Source of the DNA: Variovorax saccharolyticus
GTDB lineage: Bacteria > Pseudomonadota > Gammaproteobacteria > Burkholderiales > Burkholderiaceae_C
Length of the DNA stretch: 64,000 nt
Assembly: GCF_030316765.1 (NCBI RefSeq)
Contig: NZ_JASZYT010000011.1
Location: 205,800 to 269,799, forward strand
Direction of reading: 5' to 3'
The notes beneath the pieces are model-generated. The model ran no database searches, was not told the origin of the DNA, and saw only the letters and a list, made by a program, of their open reading frames with translations. The position numbers and the translations under genes were made by a program. Below, one piece after another: positions 57,801-64,000 of the stretch. The stretch's first letter is position 1, and each line of letters starts with the position of its first letter.

Positions 57801-58545
57801 ATGGAACCGCGGTGCCTATCTGGTCAACGGCCTCGGCCACTGCGGCGCCTGCCACACGCCGCGCAACGCGCTCGGTGCGGAGCAGGGCGGCAGCGCCTTC
57901 CTGTCGGGCGCCATGATCGACGGCTGGGAGGCGCCCGCGCTGACCGGGCTGTCCGGCGCGGCGGTGCCGTGGACCGCCGAGGCGCTCTACGGCTACCTGC
58001 GCCACGGCCATGCGCAGCAGCATGGCATCGCCGGCGGCCCGATGGCCGAGGTGGTGCGCGAGCTGGCGGCGGTGCCGGACGCCGACATCCGCGCCATGGC
58101 CAGCTATCTGGCGTCCTTCAACCCGGCGACGACGCCGCAGGCCGCCGAGATCCAGGCCCAGCGCGCGGTCGCCACGGCGGCGGTGCAGCAGGGCCGGCTG
58201 CTCGGCCCCGCGCAGCGCATGTTCGACAGTGCCTGCGCCGCCTGCCACCACGACGGCGACGGCCCGACACTGCTCGGGGTCAACACGCCGCTGGCGCTCA
58301 ACAGCAACCTCACTAGCGCGCGGCCCGACAACCTGCTGCGCACCATCCTCGACGGCGTGCGCGAGCCGGCTTCGCGCGACATCGGCTTCATGCCGGCCTT
58401 TCGCGAGGCGCTGGACGATGCGCAGATCGTCGAGCTGGCCGGCTACATGCGAGCCCGCTTCGCGCCGCAGGAACCGCCGTGGCGGGAGCTGGCGCAGGAC
58501 GTGGCGCGGCTGCGGGCCGCGGGACCGAACGCCGGCCTGCGCTGA
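54844..58545 (+). CDS. molybdopterin-binding dehydrogenase fused to tri-haem cytochrome c, NicB-like
   Basis: This encodes 1233 residues from a GTG overlapping the previous stop. Residues 1-~770 are the molybdopterin subunit of the isoquinoline-oxidoreductase type (NGHVDLGTGIQTALSQIVAE, AGSQNPHVLRADLARLMGLD, EAAGCYGRNGADDVAADAAL, GAGESSSVPGTAAIANAIFD). A hydrophobic segment at ~800-822 is a membrane anchor. The C-terminal part has three haem c motifs: CAVCH (854), CGACH (1000) and CAACH (1131). The layout and length fit NicB of the nicotinate dehydrogenase, an inner-membrane enzyme feeding the respiratory chain. Substrate is inferred from context; isoquinoline-like substrates remain possible. 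Confidence 0.82.
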   Translation: MTRRADLPRTRSDFLQADGVLVVVRETPPAPPPSPGQPALVSGNPAEGPEVLLAVWDDGSVTALNGHVDLGTGIQTALSQIVAEDLDVPMARVRMVLGDTARAPNQGATIASASIQIHAAPLRLAAAQARGWLLAQAAEHFGVQQSLLTVREGRVHAGDDPAFSIGIGELVAGGRALLQLDAGQRLKDPADYRIVGRSQPRVDIPAKLAGDTVFVHDMRLPGMLHGRVVRPPYAGADHGDYIGNTLESVDEASIAHIPGIRAVVVIRDFVGIVAEREEHAEQALRELRVRWKAWPGLPALDDLEAAISANPSTQRLLVDEGDVDAALAAAAQPMPRTYVWPYQMHASIGPSCALAHWQPGEGMGLRVWAGSQNPHVLRADLARLMGLDDIAVDVVRMEAAGCYGRNGADDVAADAALLARAVGAPVRVQLTREQEQLWEPKGAAQLMKINGGLDGAGGVAGYDFETSYPSNGAPTLALLLTRTVEPVAQAFEMGDRTARPPYGYGNLRVKVNDMAPIVRASWLRGVSALPSSFAHESYVDELATAAGVDPVAFRLRHLPDPRAAELVRETAQKAGWRMRTGPQENSDGGLGPGGDILFGQGFAYARYVHSKWPGFGAAWSAWVADVEVNRKTGEVHVRRVVVGHDAGLMVNPAGVEHQIHGNVVQTTSRALKEQVRFAPQRPSGSGDLLPGVPPSGVVASREWGSYPIINFREVPVIEVLHMQRPGEPPLGAGESSSVPGTAAIANAIFDATGVRFRAPPFTPEVVRAALNPLPAPAGSEAAPVAAKQALPATAPWPRRRGLWAGAGALIVGGIGVVAGLAGWRSAIAPVSFSAPAYSEATVERGRVLARLGDCAVCHTAPGGTPNAGGRAMETPFGTIHTTNLTPDADTGLGRWSFTAFQRAMREGISRDGHHLYPAFPYTAFAKTSDDDLQALYAYFMSLPPVRAQTPPAELKFPFGLRPLMAGWNALFHDPKPYQPVALQSAEWNRGAYLVNGLGHCGACHTPRNALGAEQGGSAFLSGAMIDGWEAPALTGLSGAAVPWTAEALYGYLRHGHAQQHGIAGGPMAEVVRELAAVPDADIRAMASYLASFNPATTPQAAEIQAQRAVATAAVQQGRLLGPAQRMFDSACAACHHDGDGPTLLGVNTPLALNSNLTSARPDNLLRTILDGVREPASRDIGFMPAFREALDDAQIVELAGYMRARFAPQEPPWRELAQDVARLRAAGPNAGLR

Positions 58546-58603
58546 GACCCCTTAGGATCCGCGATGCAGAGGCCGACTCACCGGCCCGCTTCGGAGACCT
58601 CCC

Positions 58604-59788
58604 ATGACCTCGATCCTTACGCCCGCCCAGTCCCTGCCTCGCGATGCCGAGCGCGCCACCCTGGTCGGACGCCTCTGGCTGCCCGACGTCGGACCCGTGC
58701 TGGTCGCGGTCCACGAGGGCGGCCTGCACGACCTGTCGCGCGTGGCCGCCACCGCCAGCCAGCTGCTGGAGCTCGACGACCCGGTCGGCGCGGTGCGCGA
58801 GGCTCTGCGCGACGAGCGCACGCAGCGCGTCGCCTCGCTCGAACAGGCGCTCGCCAACAGCGACGAGAACCGCCGCGACCGGCAGCATCCGTGGCTGCTC
58901 GCGCCCTGCGACCTGCAGGCCGTGAAGGCCAGCGGCGTGACCTTCATCGCCAGCCTGCTCGAGCGCGTGATCGAGGAGCAGGCACGCGGTGATGCCTCCA
59001 AGGCCGACGCCGTCCGCGCGGCGCTCAGCGACGTGCTGGGCGACAACCTCGCGGGCATCGTGCCGGGCTCGGAGCAGGCGGCCAAGGTCAAGGAGGTGCT
59101 GATCGCGCAGGGCGCCTGGTCGCAGTACCTCGAGGTCGGCATCGGGCCCGACGCCGAGATCTTCACCAAGGCGCCGGTGCTGGCTGCCGTGGGCACCGGC
59201 GCCGACGTCGGCATCCATTCGGCTTCGGTCTGGAACAACCCCGAGCCCGAGGTGGTGCTGGCGGTCGACAGCCGCGGCCGCACGCTGGGCGCCGCCTTGG
59301 GCAACGACGTCAACCTGCGCGACTTCGAAGGCCGCAGCGCGCTGCTGCTGGGCAAGGCGAAGGACAACAACGCATCCTGCTCGATCGGCCCCTTCATCCG
59401 CCTGTTCGACGCGCACTTCGGCATCGACGACGTGCGCCGCATCACGGTGGCGCTGCGGGTGCTCGGCCCCGAGGGCTTCACGCTCGACGGCGCCAGTTCG
59501 CTGTCGCAGATCAGCCGCGATCCGCTCGACCTGGTGGCGCAGGCCATCGGCCCGCACCATGCCTATCCGGATGGCCTGATGCTGTTCCTCGGCACCATGT
59601 TCGCGCCGACCCAGGACCGCCACGGCCCAGGCCAGGGCTTCACCCACGTGGTCGGCGACCAGGTGACGATCTCGGCGCCCGAACTCGGCGCGCTGCACAA
59701 CCGCGTGGTGCACGCCGACCAGGCGCCGCGCTGGACCTTCGGCATCGGTGCGCTGATGCGCAACCTGGCCGGCCGCGGGATTATTTGA
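58604..59788 (+). CDS. fumarylacetoacetate-hydrolase-family protein
   Basis: This encodes 394 residues. FAH-fold landmarks are ASGVTFIASLLERVIEEQAR, IGPDAEIFTKAPVLAAVGTG, NNPEPEVVLAVDSRGRTLGA, ALGNDVNLRDFEGRSALLLG, KAKDNNASCSIGPFI and a late GDQVTISAPELGAL. The E-x-E metal motif and D (NPEPEVVL, GNDVN) are present. The family contains C-C hydrolases, hydratases and decarboxylases of aromatic and sugar-acid breakdown. As last gene of the cluster it may act on a ring-opened product. The exact reaction is not readable. A start 60 bases after the dehydrogenase fits an operon. Confidence 0.8.
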   Translation: MTSILTPAQSLPRDAERATLVGRLWLPDVGPVLVAVHEGGLHDLSRVAATASQLLELDDPVGAVREALRDERTQRVASLEQALANSDENRRDRQHPWLLAPCDLQAVKASGVTFIASLLERVIEEQARGDASKADAVRAALSDVLGDNLAGIVPGSEQAAKVKEVLIAQGAWSQYLEVGIGPDAEIFTKAPVLAAVGTGADVGIHSASVWNNPEPEVVLAVDSRGRTLGAALGNDVNLRDFEGRSALLLGKAKDNNASCSIGPFIRLFDAHFGIDDVRRITVALRVLGPEGFTLDGASSLSQISRDPLDLVAQAIGPHHAYPDGLMLFLGTMFAPTQDRHGPGQGFTHVVGDQVTISAPELGALHNRVVHADQAPRWTFGIGALMRNLAGRGII

Positions 59789-59893
59789 CTCGCCCCCAGG
59801 TTGCCCGGCACTTCGTGTCCGGGCGCCCACCCCCTGCCGGGGGCAACACCAGCGGCCCGGCAAAGCCGGTTCCGCGGTGTTTCACGAAAGGGC
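59789..59893. terminator. convergent intergenic hairpins
   Basis: CCCCCTGCCGGGGG (~59829) and an imperfect GC stem around CGGCCCGGCAAAGCCGGTTCCG lie between the convergent FAH-family and MFS genes. They probably serve as a bidirectional 3' end without a T-run. Confidence 0.4.
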
Positions 59894-61111
59894 CTAGCTG
59901 CGCCGGCCATGGCGTTGCGCGGCGAGCAGCGACAGGACGGCGAGCAGGCTGGCCGCCAGCAGGACCCACAGTCCCGCGGTGTAGCCCTCGCCCGGCGTCC
60001 ACAGCAGCCCCAGCATCAGCGGCGCGAGGGCGCGGGCGATTGCGCTTGGCAGGCCGAGCGCGCCGTTGAGCGTGGCCACGTGCTCGCGGTTCACGTACTG
60101 GGCGATCGCGGTGCCCTTGACGATCGTGAGCATGCCGTTGCCCATGCCGTAGAACAGCACGAAGGCCAGCGCCGCCGACGGATGGCCGGCGCCGGCCAGC
60201 AGGGTCGCGAGGCCGATCGGGATCAGGCAGGGGATCAGCCGGTTCGCCAGATGCAGATCGAAGTGATGCTCGAAGAAATAGAGCAGGGCGCGGCCGAACA
60301 CCTGCACGATGCCGATCGCGGCCGGCACCGCGATGGCCCAGGTCTCCGACAGCCCGGCGCCGCGCAGCAGGCTCACCATGTGCGGCGGCAGCGCCGCGGT
60401 CACCGCCATCAGCAGCACGGTGAAGACCGCGATCAACAGGAAGGGGGCGCTGCGCAGGTAGTGGCCGACCGGCCGCTGCGTGGCTGCCGTGCCCGCGGCC
60501 GGCGCGACGATGCTGCGCCTGGGCGCCTGCCGCAGGATCGATGCATGCAGCGGCGCGCACACGAGCAGGTGGATCGCGGCCAGCACCCACAGCGCATGGC
60601 GCCAGCCGAGCTGCGCGATCAACCAGGCGCCGAGCGGGATGAAGACCGTGCTGGCCAGCCCGCCGAGGAAGGTCAGCGTGATGATCGCGCGCCGGAAGTC
60701 GTTCGGAAAGCGGCGCGTCACGACCGCGAAGGCCGGCGTGTAGAGCGTGGCCGAGAGCGCCGCGCCGAGCAGCAGCCAGGCGGTGTAGAAGCCCGCCGCG
60801 CTGTGCACCACGCTGTGCAGCAGCAGACCGGCGGCGATCAGTAGCGAGCCGCCGGTCATCACGGCGCGCTCGTGGCCGCGGTCGATCCAGCGGCCCACCG
60901 TCCAGGCCATCGCGCCTTCGGCCAGCAGTGCGAGGCTGAAGCCCAGCGAGGCTTGCGCCCGGCTCAGGCCGAGTTCGCGCTCGACCGGCTCCAGCAGCAG
61001 TGCGAAGGTGTAGAAGACGCTGCCCCAGGTGATCAGCTGGCCGACCGAGAGCCAGGCGACGAGGCGGCGGTCGTAGGGAGCGGGGCGCGGAAGCGATACG
61101 GGAGTGCCCAT
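59894..61111 (-). CDS. major facilitator superfamily transporter
   Basis: This encodes 405 residues with about 12 hydrophobic segments. GRWIDRGHERAVMTGGSLLI is the loop 2-3 MFS motif and RRFPNDFRRAIITLTFLGGL lies at the start of helix 5. The pattern resembles the monocarboxylate/oxalate-type half of MFS proteins. It converges on the FAH-family gene and does not share its operon, so a role in the neighbouring pathway is only possible. Confidence 0.88.
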   Translation of the reverse strand: MGTPVSLPRPAPYDRRLVAWLSVGQLITWGSVFYTFALLLEPVERELGLSRAQASLGFSLALLAEGAMAWTVGRWIDRGHERAVMTGGSLLIAAGLLLHSVVHSAAGFYTAWLLLGAALSATLYTPAFAVVTRRFPNDFRRAIITLTFLGGLASTVFIPLGAWLIAQLGWRHALWVLAAIHLLVCAPLHASILRQAPRRSIVAPAAGTAATQRPVGHYLRSAPFLLIAVFTVLLMAVTAALPPHMVSLLRGAGLSETWAIAVPAAIGIVQVFGRALLYFFEHHFDLHLANRLIPCLIPIGLATLLAGAGHPSAALAFVLFYGMGNGMLTIVKGTAIAQYVNREHVATLNGALGLPSAIARALAPLMLGLLWTPGEGYTAGLWVLLAASLLAVLSLLAAQRHGRRS

Positions 61112-61157
61112 CCGCCCCGACTCTAACGGGCCCGGGTGCCCGGGCTGGGCCGCCGCT

Positions 61158-61901
61158 TCAGTTGGCGGCGTTGAGGGCCGGCGCCGTGGCGCGAGCCGTT
61201 GCGGCGGGCGAAGCCAGCAGCAGCCTGTAGATCAACGCACCGATGATCGCGCCCGCGATCGGCGCCACCCAGAACAGCCACAGCTGGTCCACCGCGATGG
61301 CCGGCCCGAACAGCGCCGGCCCGGTGCTGCGCGCCGGATTGACCGAGGTGTTGGTGACGGGAGTCGAGATCAGGTGGATCAGCGTCAGGCACAGCCCGAT
61401 CGCCAGCCCGCCGAAGCCCGCGGCGCTGTGCTTGGCGGTGGCGCCGAGGATGACGATCAGGAAGACCGCGGTCAGCACGACCTCGGTCACCAGTGCCGAC
61501 GCCAGGTTGAAGCCACCGGGCGAATGCTCGCCGAAGCCGTTGGTGGCGAAGCCGCCGATCTCGGCGCCGGCCTTGCCGGTGGCGATCACATAGAGCACGA
61601 AGGCCGCGGCGATGGCGCCGAGCACCTGCGCGACGATGTAGCCGGGCAGCTCGGCGGCGCGGAAACGCCCGCCGACCACCAGGCCGACCGACACCGCCGG
61701 ATTGAAGTGGCCGCCCGAGATCGGGCCGAGCGCATAGGCGCCGGTCAGAACCGTGAGGCCGAAGGCCAGCGAGACACCGACGAAGCCGATGCCCAGGCCT
61801 GGAAAGGCGGCAGCCAGTACTGCACTGCCGCATCCTCCGAAAACGAGCCAGAACGTGCCGATGAATTCGGCCGACAGCTTCTTGAAGGTACTGTGTTCCA
61901 T
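61158..61901 (-). CDS. aqpZ: aquaporin Z
   Basis: This encodes 247 residues from the ATG at 61901, preceded by GGGAAC; an in-frame ATG further upstream is shadow. Six membrane helices and the two NPA half-helices are visible: SGGHFNPAVSVGLVVGGRFR and NTSVNPARSTGPALFG. The selectivity-filter Arg follows the second NPA and His is in LIHLIST, as in water-specific AqpZ. The C-terminal tail is Ala-rich. It conducts water across the inner membrane. Confidence 0.95.
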   Translation of the reverse strand: MEHSTFKKLSAEFIGTFWLVFGGCGSAVLAAAFPGLGIGFVGVSLAFGLTVLTGAYALGPISGGHFNPAVSVGLVVGGRFRAAELPGYIVAQVLGAIAAAFVLYVIATGKAGAEIGGFATNGFGEHSPGGFNLASALVTEVVLTAVFLIVILGATAKHSAAGFGGLAIGLCLTLIHLISTPVTNTSVNPARSTGPALFGPAIAVDQLWLFWVAPIAGAIIGALIYRLLLASPAATARATAPALNAAN

Positions 61902-62134
61902 TTTTTTGTTCCCTGAATCTTCATGTGTGACAAACATGCCGCCGACCGGAGCCGAGGGCGGGCGGATTCTAGGGAGCGCGCAGCAAGATGGCCGGCAGCG
62001 CCGCGGGGCAGGTCGCGGCGATGCGGCGTTGTTCACGAAAGCGGCGGCTTTCTTCGGGAGCGGGAGCCTGCGCGCGCTGCAAAAGCCCCCCGGTCTTGAA
62101 ACACTGTGTTAAGAAATGTAATGGGCGGCGCGAT

Positions 62135-63682
62135 TCAATCCGTCGCCTGCAGCGCCCGCCGGTACTGCATGGCCTCCGCCACCTGCGCGGCTTCGACCGC
62201 CTCGGTGCCGGCCAGGTCGGCGATGGTCCGCGCCACCTTGAGCGCCCGGTGCGTGCTGCGTGCCGACCAGCCCAGCCGCGCCGCCGCCGTGTGCAGGAAC
62301 TGCATCGCCGCCGGCTCCAGCATCGCGCGCCGGTCGATCTCGCCGCCCTCCAGCCCCTGGTTCGGCTTGCCCTGCCGGGCCACGGCGCGCTCCCGCGCCG
62401 CCACGGCCCGGCTCCGGATCGTCCCGGTGGCCTCGCCTGCGGGCGCCTGCAGCAGTTGCTGTGCCGATACCCCGGGCACCTCGATGTGCAGGTCGATGCG
62501 GTCGAGCAGCGGGCCGCTGAGCTTGCCCTGGTAGCGCGTCACCTGGTCCGGGGTGCAGCGGCAGGCCCTGGCGGTCGAGCCGCGCCAGCCGCAAGGGCAG
62601 GGGTTCATGGCCGCGATGAGCTGGAAGCGGGCCGGGAACTCGGAGCGCCGTGCGGCGCGCGAGATCGTGATGGTCCCGGTCTCGAGCGGCTCGCGCAGCG
62701 CCTCCAGCGCCGAACGCGTGAACTCGGGGAACTCGTCGAGGAACAGCACGCCATGGTGGGCCAGCGAGATCTCCCCTGGCCGCGGCGGCGATCCGCCGCC
62801 CACCATCGCCACCGCGCTGGCCGTGTGGTGCGGGCTGGCGGTCGGGCGGCGCATCCATTGCGCCGTCTCGAAGCGGCCGCCCAGGCTCGCGACCGCCGCG
62901 CTCTCCAGCGCCTCGTCGACGCTCATCGCCGGCAGCAGCCCGGCGAAGCGATGGGCCAGCATCGACTTGCCCGAGCCGGGCGGGCCGACCATTAGCAGGC
63001 TGTGGCCACCAGCCGCGGCGATTTCCAGCGCCCGCTTGGCGCCCGCGTGCCCCTTCACGTCGGCCAGGTCGGGATGCTGCACCGCTTCGCCGGGCGGCGT
63101 CGCCAGCACGCGCGCCCAGCCGTCCCCGGCGGCCTCGCCGGCCTCGCCGCCCGGCACGGCGCCGTCCGGCAGGAACTGCCGCACCACATCGAGCAGGTGC
63201 CGGGCGCCATAGACCTCGGCGCCCGGCACCAGAGCGGCCTCCCGGGCGCTCTCGGCCGGCAGCACCAGCCGGGTGGCGATGCCGCGCACGTGCAGCGCCA
63301 GCGCCATCGCCAATGCACCACGCACGGGACGCAGTTGCCCCGACAAGGAGAGTTCGCCCGCGAATTCGTGGCCGGCCAGCCGGTCGGCCTCGATCTGGCC
63401 GCTGGCGGCGAGGATGCCGAGCGCGATCGGCAGGTCGAAGCGGCCGGAATCCTTCGGCAGGTCGGCCGGCGCCAGATTGACCGTGATGCGCTTGTTGTTC
63501 GGGAATTCGAGCCCGGCGTTCTGGATCGCGCAGCGAACCCGCTCGCGGGCTTCCCGGACCTCCACATCGACCAGGCCGACCAGCGTGAAGCTGGGCAAAC
63601 CGTTGGCCAGATGCACCTCAACCGTGACATTCGCCGCTTCGAGGCCCAGCAAGGCGCGGCTCTGCACCAAAGACAGACTCAT
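62135..63682 (-). CDS. comM: YifB/ComM-family Mg-chelatase-like AAA ATPase
   Basis: This encodes 515 residues from the ATG at 63682, with AGGGAG upstream. The N-terminal ChlI-type domain (LVQSRALLGLEAANVTVEVH, NGLPSFTLVGLVDVEVREAR) leads to an AAA core with Walker A MVGPPGSGKSMLAHRFAGLL and Walker B GVLFLDEFPEF. The middle ELSLSGQLRPVRGAL and the C-terminal CPCGWRGSTARACRCTPDQV with several Cys and YQGKLSGPLLDRIDLHIEVP are characteristic. ComM relatives promote branch migration during integration of transforming DNA. The size is standard (about 505-515). Confidence 0.93.
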   Translation of the reverse strand: MSLSLVQSRALLGLEAANVTVEVHLANGLPSFTLVGLVDVEVREARERVRCAIQNAGLEFPNNKRITVNLAPADLPKDSGRFDLPIALGILAASGQIEADRLAGHEFAGELSLSGQLRPVRGALAMALALHVRGIATRLVLPAESAREAALVPGAEVYGARHLLDVVRQFLPDGAVPGGEAGEAAGDGWARVLATPPGEAVQHPDLADVKGHAGAKRALEIAAAGGHSLLMVGPPGSGKSMLAHRFAGLLPAMSVDEALESAAVASLGGRFETAQWMRRPTASPHHTASAVAMVGGGSPPRPGEISLAHHGVLFLDEFPEFTRSALEALREPLETGTITISRAARRSEFPARFQLIAAMNPCPCGWRGSTARACRCTPDQVTRYQGKLSGPLLDRIDLHIEVPGVSAQQLLQAPAGEATGTIRSRAVAARERAVARQGKPNQGLEGGEIDRRAMLEPAAMQFLHTAAARLGWSARSTHRALKVARTIADLAGTEAVEAAQVAEAMQYRRALQATD

Positions 63683-63796
63683 TTCGCTCCCTTTCACCAA
63701 GATGGTGCGTTCCATCTCTTGTTCTTCATTGTGACCAAGTGCTTCGGGTCCGGAACCTGCCTCCTGGAGAGGATGCGCTTTGGCACGCTCCCTGCT

Positions 63797-63825
63797 TTGA
63801 CAAGGATTCCCAACCACTTTCAAAA
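63797..63825 (+). promoter_or_regulatory. candidate sigma70 promoter
   Basis: A perfect TTGACA at 63797-63802 is followed after 17 bases by TCAAAA, a weak -10. It lies just upstream of the AGGAG and ATG of the last gene and fits its promoter. Confidence 0.4.
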
Positions 63826-63842
63826 CACGAGGAGTCCGCTCG

Positions 63843-64000
63843 ATGATGCACCGTAAATCCGTCCAGGTCCTGGCTGTTGGCGCGCTCGCCGCCCTGCCGC
63901 TGATCGCCAGCGCGCAAGCCGCAGCCGAACCCGCAGCGGCGCCGAATCTCACGGGCAACGTCGCGATCACGACCAACTACAAGTTCCGCGGCCAGGACCA
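63843..64000 (+). CDS. TIGR02001-type envelope protein, 5' end only
   Basis: The first 52 codons are present before the window ends. A signal peptide (VQVLAVGALAALPLIASAQA) is followed by an Ala/Pro spacer and LTGNVAITTNYKFRGQD, the opening strand pattern of TIGR02001 proteins, conserved beta-barrel-like proteins of unknown function often found beside glnK-amtB (not visible here). AGGAG precedes the ATG, with a second in-frame ATG directly after it. Confidence 0.7.
   Translation, partial: MMHRKSVQVLAVGALAALPLIASAQAAAEPAAAPNLTGNVAITTNYKFRGQD

Overview
High-GC DNA with the gene repertoire of an aerobic, metabolically versatile betaproteobacterium, most likely Comamonadaceae and Variovorax-like. 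This rests on the split metH with an S-adenosylhomocysteine (SAH) riboswitch, the HutF/HutG-type histidine pathway, a nicotinate dehydrogenase with three haems, and the general protein style. No database search was possible; all names come from motifs and family recognition.

Layout. (1) 1-3400 is a scrapyard: an intact 50-aa membrane protein, a hypothetical protein, then truncated or frameshifted pieces of capsule-export genes (Wza-type, KpsE-type), the C-terminal quarter of dnaE2/imuC and a frameshifted small hypothetical gene. (2) 3600-10563 is an accessory island with less GC-biased codon use. It holds a tightly overlapping operon (Lon-like AAA ATPase without protease, PIN-like protein, calcineurin-like phosphoesterase, HTH/ParS-like protein, second phosphoesterase fused to a ParS-like domain), then small proteins, a DNA-ligase remnant, an NYN nuclease-like gene and an RHH-YfbU fusion. 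Three related perfect palindromes punctuate it. (3) 10569-11582 is an IS481-type element with a 6-bp target duplication and a frameshifted transposase. (4) 11583-12673 is hairpin-rich non-coding DNA, then a KpsS capsule-gene fragment fused to a helicase/relaxase-like scrap.

(5) 12787-20000 returns to core genes: threonine dehydratase, a double-AAA ATPase, an S41 peptidase lipoprotein and recQ. (6) 20135-32405 is a complete histidine-utilisation cluster: NitT/TauT-type ABC transporter, hutC, hutH, hutU, hutD, hutI, hutF, hutG and a hisC-like aminotransferase. HutC-type palindromes lie before the transporter and before hutH. (7) 32469-38875 is methionine synthase split into two genes. An SH3 protein, a LysR regulator and a PACE efflux protein lie between the halves, and an SAH riboswitch sits directly before the second half. 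(8) 38932-42078 is a three-gene gtr-like glycosylation cluster.

(9) 42095-59788 looks like a nicotinamide/nicotinate catabolic locus using a reductive, Eubacterium barkeri-like route in a probable aerobe: enamidase, TetR regulator, ferredoxin reductase, 6-hydroxynicotinate-reductase-like protein, UPF0280 protein, two DUF1185 proteins, a LIV-type ABC importer with fused permeases, an exported nicotinamidase, a NicA/NicB-type dehydrogenase and an FAH-family enzyme. (10) 59894-64000 has an MFS transporter, aquaporin Z, comM/yifB and the start of a TIGR02001-type envelope protein cut by the window edge.
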